Source: Polyangiaceae bacterium
Lineage (GTDB): Bacteria; Myxococcota_A; Polyangia; Polyangiales; Polyangiaceae
DNA: 59,522 nt
Direction: 5' to 3'
Assembly: GCA_029266615.1 (NCBI GenBank)
Contig: JAQSWN010000046.1
Location: 1 to 59,522 of the forward strand
Made by a program: the position numbers and the translations under genes. Positions within the stretch are counted from its first letter, which is position 1. The number at the start of each line of letters is the position of its first letter. Shown in pieces: positions 15,675-24,939 of the stretch. A model generated the notes under the pieces. That model was not told the DNA's origin. It did not search any database and was given only the letters and a program-made list of their open reading frames with translations.

Positions 15675-16850
15675 ATGGTCACGGCCCACAGCTTCAGCTT
15701 TGCCGGGGAAGATCCGGAAAAAGCCGCCCGCGCCTACGCGCAGGCGGCCCGGCGCGTCACCCGGCCGAGCGGTGCGGTCGTGTTCGCAGCCGGAGCGCTC
15801 GGAGAGCGATTAGTGGAGCTAGGCCGCGCCGTGGCCCACGCCGTGCCCGGCCTCCCGGTCTGTTTGGCGGCCGGAGCCGGCGTCCTCTCCGAGCGCGGCG
15901 AGGTGGAGGGTCAGTCCGCGGCGACCGGTCTCATCTGGAGCGGCGGGAGCGCGGAGCCGTTCAGCGTCACGGGTCAAAACGCGGAGGCGGTCGGTAGCCA
16001 ACTTTCGGAGTCCATCCGCCAGAGTGAGAGCAGCGGGCGAAACATCACCGCGCTCGTGTTCGCCAAGCCGAACGGACTTGCCCCCCACGTGCTGGAGCCG
16101 TTGAGCGACCTCCGGCGTACGCGCGTGTTCGGCGCCGGCACGGTGGGTGACGCGCCTGTCCTTGCCATCGGCGCCGACGGGCAGCTCCATCGCGGCTCCG
16201 CCGGCGGTATCGTCCTCCGCGGAATCGCGACGCCGCTCGTGCGCGCATCGGCCGCGTGTCGGCTGCTCATGCCGCTCAAGGTCATCTCCAAAACGCGCGG
16301 CTCGATGGTACTCGAGATCGAAGGCGCGCCCGCGCTCGAGGTGTTGAGCTCGGTCGCGGGCAACTTGGAGGATCAGCCGCTCGTCTTCGTTGCCCTCGCA
16401 CCGCCGCTCTCGCCCGAAGCCTCAGCTCGTGACCCCGCGCTGGATCCAGGGCGCACCCCGGAACGGCCGAACGTGCTGCTGCGCGCCGTGCAAGGGGTGG
16501 ATCCAGTGCGGCGTGGGCTCCTCATTTCGGACGAGGTGCGCCCCGGAATGCGCCTCGCGTTCGCGGTGCGCGACGCCAAGGCGGCGCGCGAAGATCTGCA
16601 GTCTGCCGTGCGCGACGTGCTGAGAGAAGCGCACGGCGCGGCCCCGCGCTTCGCCATCTACATCAACTGCGCCGGTCGCGGCTCCAGCCTGTACGGCCAA
16701 CGCGACGTGGACCTCAAAATCCTCAAAGCGCGGCTCGGAGAGCTGCCGCTCGCCGGCATGCAGTCGTCGTTCGAGGTTTCGGAAGTGGGAGGCAAGCCGT
16801 CACTGCAGCTCTACACGGGCGTGCTCGGCCTCTTTACTGCACCATCCTGA
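15675..16850 (+). CDS. FIST-domain small-molecule sensor protein
   Basis: 391 aa. The N-terminal FIST domain (about 1-210) contains A-A-G-A-G-V-L-S and G-A-G-T-V-G-D-A-P. The FIST_C part has the typical N-C-A-G-R-G-S-S-L-Y-G, an acidic D-x-x-x-L-K-A-R-L-G and L-P-L-A-G-M-Q followed by Y-T-G-V-L-G-L-F. FIST domains are proposed to bind small ligands such as amino acids and usually feed signalling proteins. No kinase or cyclase domain is fused, so it is probably a stand-alone receptor. Confidence 0.85.
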   Translation: MVTAHSFSFAGEDPEKAARAYAQAARRVTRPSGAVVFAAGALGERLVELGRAVAHAVPGLPVCLAAGAGVLSERGEVEGQSAATGLIWSGGSAEPFSVTGQNAEAVGSQLSESIRQSESSGRNITALVFAKPNGLAPHVLEPLSDLRRTRVFGAGTVGDAPVLAIGADGQLHRGSAGGIVLRGIATPLVRASAACRLLMPLKVISKTRGSMVLEIEGAPALEVLSSVAGNLEDQPLVFVALAPPLSPEASARDPALDPGRTPERPNVLLRAVQGVDPVRRGLLISDEVRPGMRLAFAVRDAKAAREDLQSAVRDVLREAHGAAPRFAIYINCAGRGSSLYGQRDVDLKILKARLGELPLAGMQSSFEVSEVGGKPSLQLYTGVLGLFTAPS

Positions 16851-16978
16851 GGGCGTCGCGCTGCTGACGGCGCCGCAGCCACGCCGGGCGCTTGCGCGCG
16901 CTCTCGCGGCCTAGCTGACGGTGCGGGCTCGGTCCACGACTTGACGCCTCCGGCACCCTGAATTCAGCTGCATTCGAG

Positions 16979-18988
16979 ATGACGGCACCAGCGGCTCCGG
17001 CCGCACCGGCGGGGGCTTCGGCCCAAACCTTGGCTTTGCGTGCGCAGCGGCAGCGCTTCGGTGTAGCGGACGCAGCGTTGGCTGGCTTCGTGATCGCGAT
17101 CGTCGCGTTGATGGTCGTGCCGCTACCGACCTGGATGTTGGATTTGCTCATCGCGTCCAACCTGGCTTGCTCGGTCGCGGTGCTGCTCGTCGCGCTTTAC
17201 GTCGGAGAGGCGCTGAAAATTGCCGCCTTCCCCACCCTGCTGCTCATCACCACGCTTTTTCGCCTCGCGCTCAACGTTTCGTCCAGTCGCTTGATCTTGC
17301 TGCAAGCCGACGCGGGCGACGTCATTCGCGCGTTCGGGCAGTTCGTGGTGCGCGGCAACTACGTGGTTGGCGGCGTCATTTTTCTCATTCTCACCATCAT
17401 TCAGTTCGTAGTGATCGCCAAAGGCAGCGAGCGAGTCGCCGAAGTGGGCGCGCGCTTCACGCTGGACGCGATGCCCGGCAAGCAGATGGCCATCGACGCC
17501 GAGCTGCGCTCCGGCAGCATCGACGGCAATGAAGCGCGCCGGCGGCGCCGCTCTTTGCTGCGCGAAAGCCAGTTTTATGGCGCCATGGACGGCGCGATGA
17601 AGTTCGTGAAGGGCGACGTCATCGCGTCACTCATCATCACGATCATCAATCTTCTGGGCGGCATCGCGATCGGCGTCGGTCAGCGCGACATGGAGCTTGG
17701 CGCGGCCCTCAAGCGCTACGGCTTGCTCACGATCGGCGACGGGCTCGTCACGCAAATTCCGGCCCTCGTCATGGCGACGGCCGCCGGTGTTCTCGTGACG
17801 CGCGTCGCCAGCGAAGAGAACGAGACGCCCCTGGGCGCGGAGCTGGCGGGGCAGATCTTCGGCCAGCCGCAGGCGCTGCGGGTCGGCAGCTTCTTCGTGC
17901 TCGGCTTGGCTCTCGTTCCGGGGCTACCCGGCATGCCCTTTCTGGCGATCGGAACCCTCATGTTCGCCGCTTCGCGCGCGCGATTGAAGAGCCTGCGCGC
18001 GGAGCGAGAACGCCTGCAGCCGGAGCCGATCCAGCGCCGCCCGGGGCCGGAAGCTCAACCCCGCTTCGTACCGCTGGTGGTGCCGTGGGCGGTCGAGGTC
18101 TCCAAAGATTTGGAGCCGTTCCTCGACGATGATCAGCGCGGGAACGAGGTGCGGCGTCCCGGTCTCCGCGCGGCGCTGGCCGCGGCGCGCGAGCTCGTAT
18201 TCCGAGACCGTGGCGTGCCTCTCCCGGCCGGCCGCGTCGTGGTGTCGGAGGTGCTACCGGAGCGACACGCCGTTCTCGCCCTGCACGAAGTGCCGGCGCT
18301 CCTCGTCGTCTTCCCCCAATCCGTCACGGACGAAGGGCTGGCGCAGCACCTGTTGCAGGAGCTCTTGCCCGCCCTCGATCGCCGCGCCTCGGATTTCTTG
18401 GGGTTGTCGGAGGTGCAAGCGCTCTTGGATGAGCTCGAGCAGATCTCGCCAGCGAGCGTCCGCCAAGTCGTACCCAAGCCGATCAGCCTCATCCAACTGA
18501 CGGACATCCTGCGCCGCCTCGTCGAAGAGCGCGTCAACATCCGGGATTTGCGCGCCATCCTGGAAGCGCTGTCCATCGTCGGCGCGGCCGAGAAGGATCC
18601 GCTCACGCTCGCGGAATTCGTGCGCGCTCAGCTGCGTCGCCCCATCACGCACTCGCTCACGCGCGGCGCCCGTGAGCTACCGGTGCTGCTGCTCGACTCC
18701 CACATCGAAGAGACGATTCGCGGCGCCATCACGCGCACGCCTGCGGGCGCCTACCTGGCTCTGGCCCCCATCGCGACGCGCGACATCGTCTCCGCGGTGC
18801 GGCGCGGCATCAGCCACCACGCCGCCGAAACCTCACCCGTGGTGATTCTGACCCAGCCGGACATTCGCCGCTTCGTGCGTAAGCTCTTGGAACCGGAGCT
18901 GCCGGAAGTGCGCGTGCTCAGCTTCGCGGAGCTGCTGCCGGAAGTAGCCGTCAAGCCACTCGGCCGCGCGACCGTCGCGAATTTGTAG
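16979..18988 (+). CDS. sctV: Type III secretion export-gate protein, SctV/FlhA family (SctV-like)
   Basis: 669 aa, normal family length. The N-terminal half has about eight membrane helices and the F-R-L-A-L-N-V-S-S-S-R-L-I-L signature, then the conserved cytoplasmic loop A-K-G-S-E-R-V-A-E-V, A-R-F-T-L-D-A-M-P-G-K-Q and F-Y-G-A-M-D-G-A-M-K-F-V-K-G-D. Ala-Lys-Gly-Ser-Glu-Arg and Ala-Met-Lys favour injectisome SctV over flagellar FlhA. The C-terminal half is the cytosolic ring domain (V-V-P-K-P-I-S-L-I-Q-L etc.). No other T3SS or flagellar gene is in the window, so it is an orphan here. Confidence 0.88.
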   Translation: MTAPAAPAAPAGASAQTLALRAQRQRFGVADAALAGFVIAIVALMVVPLPTWMLDLLIASNLACSVAVLLVALYVGEALKIAAFPTLLLITTLFRLALNVSSSRLILLQADAGDVIRAFGQFVVRGNYVVGGVIFLILTIIQFVVIAKGSERVAEVGARFTLDAMPGKQMAIDAELRSGSIDGNEARRRRRSLLRESQFYGAMDGAMKFVKGDVIASLIITIINLLGGIAIGVGQRDMELGAALKRYGLLTIGDGLVTQIPALVMATAAGVLVTRVASEENETPLGAELAGQIFGQPQALRVGSFFVLGLALVPGLPGMPFLAIGTLMFAASRARLKSLRAERERLQPEPIQRRPGPEAQPRFVPLVVPWAVEVSKDLEPFLDDDQRGNEVRRPGLRAALAAARELVFRDRGVPLPAGRVVVSEVLPERHAVLALHEVPALLVVFPQSVTDEGLAQHLLQELLPALDRRASDFLGLSEVQALLDELEQISPASVRQVVPKPISLIQLTDILRRLVEERVNIRDLRAILEALSIVGAAEKDPLTLAEFVRAQLRRPITHSLTRGARELPVLLLDSHIEETIRGAITRTPAGAYLALAPIATRDIVSAVRRGISHHAAETSPVVILTQPDIRRFVRKLLEPELPEVRVLSFAELLPEVAVKPLGRATVANL

Positions 18989-19014
18989 CCGACCTACTCG
19001 CAGATGCCGCGCGG

Positions 19015-19965
19015 CTAGACGCGCCGCTGCACGACCATCTTCTTCGGAACCTGGCCGCTTTGCTCGAGGAGCTTCTTCGCTTCCTTCTGCAGCAGCGGGT
19101 GGGTCTTCTTCATCATGAAGCCGCCCAGCAGCCGTATGTCGATGTTGAGGAGCTTGCGCAAGGCTTTGCGCATGGCGCCCATATCGCTCTCGTACGCGGC
19201 GGCGTAGGCCATGGCCCGGTAGAGCTGGGGGCGGATTTGGTCGAACGTCCTCTCTTCGGGGTCGAAGAGGCCGAGCGTCTCCGTGGCCTTCTTTGCGTCG
19301 CCCGAGCGCGCCCAAGCTTCGGCCACGACCGAGGCGAGCATGGCGCGGGTGCGGGCGTCCTGGTGCCGGCTGAGGTCGATGTTGTCCGCCAGCTGCCGCG
19401 CTTGGGAGACTTCACCCTGCGTGAGGTGAATCATCGCCCGTTGCCCGCGCGCTTCGTCGGCGACGGGCGCCATGACCTTGCTGAGGTCGATGCTCTCGAG
19501 CGTCGCCAGCGCCTTCTTCGGGTCGTCCTGCAGCTCCAGCTGAGCGCGGGCGAACACGGCCGCGGTGTCCCCCTTTTTGAAGTCGGTGGAGAGCTTGGCG
19601 AGCGCCGCCTTGCGATCTTCGTCCGTCTCCACGTTACTGAGGATGCTAGCCACGCCGCGAGCCGTCTTCGCTTGACGAAGCGTCCACACCACGAGGCCGA
19701 CGCCCACGACGGTGAGCAGCGCCGGCACGGCGAGCACGACCTTGTTCCACGGCGACGAGAGGAAAGCCGAGATGGAGCCGAAGAGGATCCAAACCCCCAG
19801 CGCAATGAGGCCCAGCCGCGTGAGCATGGCCTTGATCTGCCCGCCTGCGAGCGGATCCGGCATCTCCGCCCTTCGCGCGGGCGCTTTGGTCGCCTCTCGG
19901 GCGACCTTACCGGCGCTCGGCGCGGTGCTCTGAGCTCTTTTTAGCTTGCGGGTCTCTCGTGCCAA
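19015..19965 (-). CDS. Membrane-anchored TPR-like protein
   Basis: 316 aa. A basic N-terminus is followed by two hydrophobic helices (about 48-68 and 75-98), then a C-terminal helical repeat region with TPR-like spacing: L-Q-D-D-P-K-K-A-L-A-T-L, L-T-Q-G-E-V-S-Q-A-R-Q-L and S-G-D-A-K-K-A-T-E-T-L. It is probably an inner-membrane scaffold with a cytosolic or periplasmic repeat domain. It converges on the sctV-like gene (26 bp between stops). No direct link to secretion can be shown. Confidence 0.65.
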   Translation of the reverse strand: MARETRKLKRAQSTAPSAGKVAREATKAPARRAEMPDPLAGGQIKAMLTRLGLIALGVWILFGSISAFLSSPWNKVVLAVPALLTVVGVGLVVWTLRQAKTARGVASILSNVETDEDRKAALAKLSTDFKKGDTAAVFARAQLELQDDPKKALATLESIDLSKVMAPVADEARGQRAMIHLTQGEVSQARQLADNIDLSRHQDARTRAMLASVVAEAWARSGDAKKATETLGLFDPEERTFDQIRPQLYRAMAYAAAYESDMGAMRKALRKLLNIDIRLLGGFMMKKTHPLLQKEAKKLLEQSGQVPKKMVVQRRV

Positions 19966-20010
19966 ACCGGAAGTCTCCTGCTGCGAGGGTCTGTAGCACC
20001 GATCCGCACG

Positions 20011-21306
20011 CTACGAAGTCCGCGCGGGTCCACCCGTGGGCGGGAGCAGCGAATCTGGCGGGGCGTCGGGCATGGTTTCGAAGCGGAAATGATTGAAAAT
20101 GCTCTGCAGAATCGAGAGCACCGGCACGGCCAGGAGCGCGCCCCACAGGCCAAAATAGTGCTCGCCAATGATGAGCGCGAGCACCACCAAGACGGGGTGG
20201 ATCTTGGCCGCGACCCCGATGATCTTCGGGTTGAGGAGGTTGGCCTCCACCTGGTGAATGCCGATGATCCAGAGCAGCACCCAAAGCGCGGTCCAGAAAT
20301 CCTGGGTCAGGCCGATGAGCACCACCGGCACGCTGCTCAAGATCGAGCCAAAGATCGGCACGATGCTCATGACCCCGGAGAGGATCGAGAGAATGGGCCA
20401 GTATTTGAGCCCGAACATCGCGTAGCCGAGCGCCGACAGGACGCCGTTCACCAAGCAGATGAGCAACTGCCCACGCACGACTCCGGAAAGTCCCCGGTCC
20501 ATCCGCCACAGCAGCCGGTCGAAGCTGATACGCGACCGCGCCGGGAGGAGCGAGCGGAAGAAACCGAGAATACTCTCGCGCGTGGCCATGATGTAGCCCG
20601 CGACCATGAGCGTCATGAACAAGAGGAAGATGCCGCGCGCAATCGTGCTGATGACGAGCTTGCCGATCGACAGGAGCTCGAGCCCGTTGCGCTGGATGTA
20701 GCTGACGGCTTCGTTGATGCCGCGCGTAGTTAGGTCGCTGACCTTGAACTTCTCGGCCTTGTGAACCGCGGGCCCGACGCGCCAATGGCCCGGCCCCTGC
20801 TGCACGACCTCGACTCCGCTTCCGACACGGAGCTCCACGCTGCCGTCCGGCTTGTTGGCGACGGTGACGGCGGCGGGCTCTTCCGCGGGCGCCTTGGGAC
20901 GCGAGCGGTTACGGAAACCTTCGACCCACTGCTCGAGCTGGGGGCCGTATTGCGCCTGAAGCTTCTCCGCCAGGGAGGGAGCTTCGCGCAGAAACTTGGA
21001 AGACTCTTCTACGATGCGCGGCGCGATGCTCGCGATCGAGAGATAAATACTGCCCAGCGTGACCGCGTAAACGATGAGAATCGCGGCGGCGCGAGGGACT
21101 TTGAGGCGCTCTACCCGCTCCACGAGCGGGGCGAGCACGTACGCGATGATGAGCGCCAGAATGAACGGCAGCAGCACCTCGCGCACGCAGACGAGCAGCG
21201 TGACGATCGTCACGCTGCTCACTGCGAGGAACACGACCCGAGGCCGTGTCCAGCCGCCGCTACCTCGAGTAGACGGCGGCTCTCTGACGCTTACGGGAAC
21301 GGTCAC
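20011..21306 (-). CDS. AI-2E/PerM-family membrane transporter
   Basis: 431 aa. Pattern of the AI-2E family: paired N-terminal helices (L-P-F-I-L-A-L-I-I-A-Y-V-L-A-P-L), a long central soluble insertion (about 110-240), and C-terminal helices with I-P-I-F-G-S and L-N-P-K-I-I-G. Members are permeases for diverse small molecules, and some act as Na+/H+ antiporters. The Ala/Glu-rich central insertion is longer than usual. Substrate unknown. It is the next gene downstream of rpsA on the same strand (38 bp), possibly co-transcribed. Confidence 0.85.
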   Translation of the reverse strand: MTVPVSVREPPSTRGSGGWTRPRVVFLAVSSVTIVTLLVCVREVLLPFILALIIAYVLAPLVERVERLKVPRAAAILIVYAVTLGSIYLSIASIAPRIVEESSKFLREAPSLAEKLQAQYGPQLEQWVEGFRNRSRPKAPAEEPAAVTVANKPDGSVELRVGSGVEVVQQGPGHWRVGPAVHKAEKFKVSDLTTRGINEAVSYIQRNGLELLSIGKLVISTIARGIFLLFMTLMVAGYIMATRESILGFFRSLLPARSRISFDRLLWRMDRGLSGVVRGQLLICLVNGVLSALGYAMFGLKYWPILSILSGVMSIVPIFGSILSSVPVVLIGLTQDFWTALWVLLWIIGIHQVEANLLNPKIIGVAAKIHPVLVVLALIIGEHYFGLWGALLAVPVLSILQSIFNHFRFETMPDAPPDSLLPPTGGPARTS

Positions 21307-21344
21307 CTAGACTGAAATCCTGCCGACCGTTCCCGCCACGTGGC

Positions 21345-23114
21345 TCACGTATCGTCGTCCGAGGTCGGCGCAGGCGGCGGCACCGAGGGTGCGGCTTCCT
21401 TCGTCTTGATCGAGCCGAGCTTGTCCTTGAGCAGATCGCCCAGGGTCGCGCCCTTGCCCGCCGACTCACGCTTGAGCACCTGGACATGCTCCGCCTTGTC
21501 GCTCGTACCGGGGGCACGCATGCTGAGCGTCAAGCGACGGTCCATGCTGTCCACGTTCGAGATCTCGGCTTTGACCTTGTCGCCGCGCGAAAGCGTTGCA
21601 TCGGCCGGAATCTCCCCGTTCGGGATGATGCCTTCGACGCCCTCTTCCAAGCGAACGAACGCGCCGTAGTCCGCCACGGAGATGATCTCCGCCGCTTCCA
21701 CGACCACGCCGGACTTGTACTTGTCCATGAGCGTGGGCCAGGGGTCGTCCCACAGCTGCTTCACGCCCAGGCTGACCTTCTTCTCGTCATGGTTGATCGA
21801 GAGGATGATGGCCTCGACGTCGTCGCCCTTGTTGTAGAAGTCGGCCGGGTTGTTGACCTTGACCGTCCAGCTGAGGTCCGTCTTGTGGACCATGCCGTCC
21901 ACGCCGTCTTCGATGCCGACGAACACGCCGTAGTCGGTGAGCGAGCGGACCTTGCCGCCGATCTTGTCGCCGGGCTTGTACTTGTCCGTGAAGAGGCTCC
22001 AGGGATCCGGCTCGAGCTGCTTGAGGCCGAGGCTGATGCGCTTGGCGCGCGCGTCGACCTCGAGCACCTGGCACTCGATCTCGTTGCCGATCTCCATGAG
22101 CTTGGACGGGTGCTTGACCTTCTTGGTCCAGCTCATCTCGCTCACGTGAATGAGGCCTTCGACGCCCGCTTCCAGCTCCACGAAGGCGCCGTAGTCGGTC
22201 AGGCTCATGACCTTGCCGCGGACGCGCTTGCCCAGCGGGTAGGCCTCTTCCACGTGGTTCCACGGATCTTCCTGCGTCTGCTTCAGACCCAGGGAGACGC
22301 GCTCGGTCTCGGCGTTGTACTTGAGGACCTTGACGGTGACCTCGTCGCCGACCTTGAACACCTCTCCGGGGTGATTGACGCGACCCCAAGACATGTCCGT
22401 GATGTGCAGCAGGCCATCGATACCGCCGAGGTCGACGAACGCGCCGTACTCGGTGAGGTTCTTGATGGTGCCGGTCACGACCATGCCCTCTTCGAGGGTC
22501 TGCAGGGTCTTGGTCTTCAGCTCGTCGCGTTCGCGCTCGAGCAAGACGCGGCGGCTGAGCACGATGTTGCCGCGCTTCTTGTTGAACTTGATGACCTTGA
22601 ATTGGTAGGTCTGACCAATCAGCTTCTCCAGGTTGCGGATCGGCCGCAGATCCACCTGAGAGCCGGGCAAGAACGCCTTCACGCCGCCGCGGATGGTCAC
22701 GGACAAGCCGCCCTTCACGCGCTGGCTGATGGTGCCTTCGATGATCTCGTCACGCTCGCACGCGCTCGAGATCTCGTCCCACACCTTCATCTTGTCGGCC
22801 TTCTCCTTGGACAAGGAGATCAGGCCATCGTCACTCTCACGGCTCTCGATGAACACGTCGACTCGATCGCCGGCCTTGACGTTGAAGGCTCCGACGGCGT
22901 CGACGAACTCGCTCTTCGAGATCACGCCTTCGCTCTTGCCGCCGATGTCGACGACAACGCTGTCACGATTTACTTGCACGACCAAGCCGCTGACGATTTC
23001 CCCTTCTCCGCCCATTTGGCCGTTCGGGGTGGCAGCTTGCGTGGCTTCGAACATGGCGGCGAAACCGGCGAGGTCCGCGCCCTTGTTCTGGTTGGTGGTT
23101 TGAGTTTCAGTCAT
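21345..23114 (-). CDS. rpsA: 30S ribosomal protein S1
   Basis: 589 aa with six S1 (OB-fold) repeats, the usual number. Repeats 3-6 carry the strong L-T-x-Y-G-A/V-F-V core and D/E-M-S-W. It binds mRNA on the 30S subunit during initiation. The start ATG 23114 fits the M-T-E-T-Q N-terminus; a long in-frame extension to 23243 has poor codon quality. The only SD-like AGGAGG lies 14 nt upstream of the ATG, unusually far. It is the terminal gene of the pheA-hisC-aroA-cmk cluster, the classical cmk-rpsA neighbourhood with two genes inserted. Confidence 0.96.
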   Translation of the reverse strand: MTETQTTNQNKGADLAGFAAMFEATQAATPNGQMGGEGEIVSGLVVQVNRDSVVVDIGGKSEGVISKSEFVDAVGAFNVKAGDRVDVFIESRESDDGLISLSKEKADKMKVWDEISSACERDEIIEGTISQRVKGGLSVTIRGGVKAFLPGSQVDLRPIRNLEKLIGQTYQFKVIKFNKKRGNIVLSRRVLLERERDELKTKTLQTLEEGMVVTGTIKNLTEYGAFVDLGGIDGLLHITDMSWGRVNHPGEVFKVGDEVTVKVLKYNAETERVSLGLKQTQEDPWNHVEEAYPLGKRVRGKVMSLTDYGAFVELEAGVEGLIHVSEMSWTKKVKHPSKLMEIGNEIECQVLEVDARAKRISLGLKQLEPDPWSLFTDKYKPGDKIGGKVRSLTDYGVFVGIEDGVDGMVHKTDLSWTVKVNNPADFYNKGDDVEAIILSINHDEKKVSLGVKQLWDDPWPTLMDKYKSGVVVEAAEIISVADYGAFVRLEEGVEGIIPNGEIPADATLSRGDKVKAEISNVDSMDRRLTLSMRAPGTSDKAEHVQVLKRESAGKGATLGDLLKDKLGSIKTKEAAPSVPPPAPTSDDDT

Positions 23115-23353
23115 TAGTGATAACAGTGCCTCCTTGCGTCCCGCGGACTCTGGGTAGCGCCACTGACCGAGCCAGAGGGCGGACACAAGTCCCGCGACGG
23201 ACGCGCTCTGGTAGCGCACGGAGCCCCGGTCGTCAAACCTCAAAAGTCGGGCGTTTACGCGGCCTCACGCGGTCGGCGTTCGATCCGACTCAATCTCGTC
23301 CCCCGTCCATGACCGCGACTTCCCCCGCCGCGCGGCTGACTATGACTCCAAGA
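23115..23353 (-). promoter_or_regulatory. rpsA leader region with displaced Shine-Dalgarno
   Basis: 240 bp upstream of rpsA. AGGAGG is followed by a 14-nt A/T-rich spacer and then ATG. A weak promoter-like pair TTGACG-N17-TACCAG is readable about 100 bp upstream. In enterobacteria rpsA lacks a normal SD and represses its own translation; the odd spacing here would fit similar control, by analogy only. Confidence 0.35.
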
Positions 23354-24028
23354 TCATGGGTACTTGGCGGAAATGCGCTGCGCGAGCGTGGAGGCTTCGC
23401 GACCTAGCTCCGCCGGCTCGGGCGCCACGCCTCGCACCGAAGGCCCGGAAAATCCCAAGCGATCTCCTATATCCGGAGTTCCTAGTAGCCCTTTGACCAA
23501 CGCAGCCCGGCTGGCGATCACGAGCGCGCCCTGCGGGGTGCTCGCTACGATTCCGCCGTCCCCCCACGAACAGCCGTTCTGAGTCGGCTCAGAGCGGATT
23601 CCGTCCTCGCTCAGCACCGCGCACACGGCCTGCGCCGGGGATTGGCCTGTCCCGGCCTGCAGCTGCAGGCCAAACACCAAGACGAAGTCGAAGGGGTCCG
23701 GTCCGGCCCCGAACGCCAGCTCCCGCACCACGGCGGGCCCGGAGACGCCGAGCTTCTTCTCCAAAGCCGGCAGCCGCGCGTGCCGAGGGTCCAGCGAGCG
23801 AAGGAGCGGGGCGAGCGCGGGTGCGCGCTGCTGATCGGTGAAATCCACCCGCGCGCGGTAGCGCATGGTCTGCGGGACGTGCGCCAGCGCGAGCGGCCGG
23901 TAGCCGCCGTAATTGAAATAGACGTAGCGACCCGCCACGAACGCGACTGCCGCGAGGCCGAGCGCGCCCGCGATCAAGACCCGAAAGGAGGTGCGCCACG
24001 CGGGACGGTCGATCACGGCTTCGCTCAT
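23354..24028 (-). CDS. Single-pass membrane protein Z of unknown function
   Basis: 224 aa. The N-terminal helix L-I-A-G-A-L-G-L-A-A-V-A-F-V-A-G anchors a soluble domain containing F-D-F-V-L-V-F-G-L-Q-L and a C-S-W-G-D-G-G-I-V segment. Its ATG overlaps the stop of the preceding lipoprotein gene by 4 nt, so the two probably work together. It lies between cmk and rpsA, which are normally adjacent. No family recognised. Confidence 0.6.
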   Translation of the reverse strand: MSEAVIDRPAWRTSFRVLIAGALGLAAVAFVAGRYVYFNYGGYRPLALAHVPQTMRYRARVDFTDQQRAPALAPLLRSLDPRHARLPALEKKLGVSGPAVVRELAFGAGPDPFDFVLVFGLQLQAGTGQSPAQAVCAVLSEDGIRSEPTQNGCSWGDGGIVASTPQGALVIASRAALVKGLLGTPDIGDRLGFSGPSVRGVAPEPAELGREASTLAQRISAKYP

Positions 24029-24933
24029 GGCGGCGGGACGGTACCACGCGGCAAGAGCGCCGCCAGCTCCTCACGGGGGAGCCGGAGCGTGAACGATACG
24101 CGGCTCTCCACCGCGCGCATCTCCGCGCGCTTCGCCCTTTCGCCGAGCGCGGCTTGCACGACGGCGCGTCCCGCACTGGCAAGCCGCTCGGCGTGCTCGG
24201 GCGACGATGTCTGCAGCGACGCGCGTAGCGACGCCATGTCCGACTCCAAATCGATGACCAGCTCGAGCGACCGGGAGTCTTCCAAGAGCTCGCGCAGCGT
24301 GCCGCTGACGAGCTTACCGAGCAAACGCGGTCGCGCCGCCAATGAGAGCGCGCCCTCCTCCGGCGCCGAGAGCGAGCGTGGCTCTCCCAAGCGGTCGAGC
24401 GCGCGCTCCACCGCGTCCAGCTCCGCCTCGGAGACGAACGCGCGCACGCGGTCCCCCGCCGCGTAAAGCCGGGCGGAGGCGGAACGCGCAAGCGGCTTCG
24501 TCCGTTGCCGGTCCCAGTAGCGAACGTCGGCGCCCAGGTCGATCCCTCCCAGAAAGCCGGGGGGCGTCTTGGTGATCGGCGAAAAGCGCCCTTGAAGAGC
24601 GAGCACGCGATCCAGCGGCAAGAAGAGCGAGCTTGGTCGGTAGCCGAGGTAAACGACGTCGGCCTCGAGCAGCGACTCAACCACGAGCTCTTCCGGCTCC
24701 TCGCCATCCGCGTTGCCGCGCGCCAGCACCTCGCGTGACAAGAGCTGAGGTGTGAGGCCGCCGAGCGCGGCTTTCATCTTCGCCATGTCGAGCCGCGCGA
24801 TCACGTCGAGATCGGGAGGAATCAGCTCTGCCGCCGCCACGACGCGCGGCGCGGGCGGAGGCGGTGGCAAACGTCGCGGACCGCACGCCGCGCTCAGCGC
24901 CGCCATGCCGAAGAGCAGCTCCCGCCGGCGCAT
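24025..24933 (-). CDS. Lipoprotein Y of unknown function, possible Tat/Sec signal
   Basis: 302 aa. It starts M-R-R-R-E-L-L-F-G-M-A-A with lipobox S-A-A-C, and the twin Arg could allow Tat export. A Pro-rich spacer follows, then D-L-D-V-I-A-R-L-D-M-A-K-M-K, similar in layout to V-G-V-L-D-T-E-A-L in lipoprotein X (27022-28020). The two could be distant members of one family. It lies 6 bp after cmk and overlaps gene Z by 4 nt. Confidence 0.6.
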   Translation of the reverse strand: MRRRELLFGMAALSAACGPRRLPPPPPAPRVVAAAELIPPDLDVIARLDMAKMKAALGGLTPQLLSREVLARGNADGEEPEELVVESLLEADVVYLGYRPSSLFLPLDRVLALQGRFSPITKTPPGFLGGIDLGADVRYWDRQRTKPLARSASARLYAAGDRVRAFVSEAELDAVERALDRLGEPRSLSAPEEGALSLAARPRLLGKLVSGTLRELLEDSRSLELVIDLESDMASLRASLQTSSPEHAERLASAGRAVVQAALGERAKRAEMRAVESRVSFTLRLPREELAALLPRGTVPPP

Positions 24934-24939
24934 GCGCGG

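Noticed and set aside
21486..23117. 543-codon plus-strand frame
   Set aside because: Antisense shadow of rpsA; the S1 repeats give it pseudo-repeats such as H-A-V-H-A-V.
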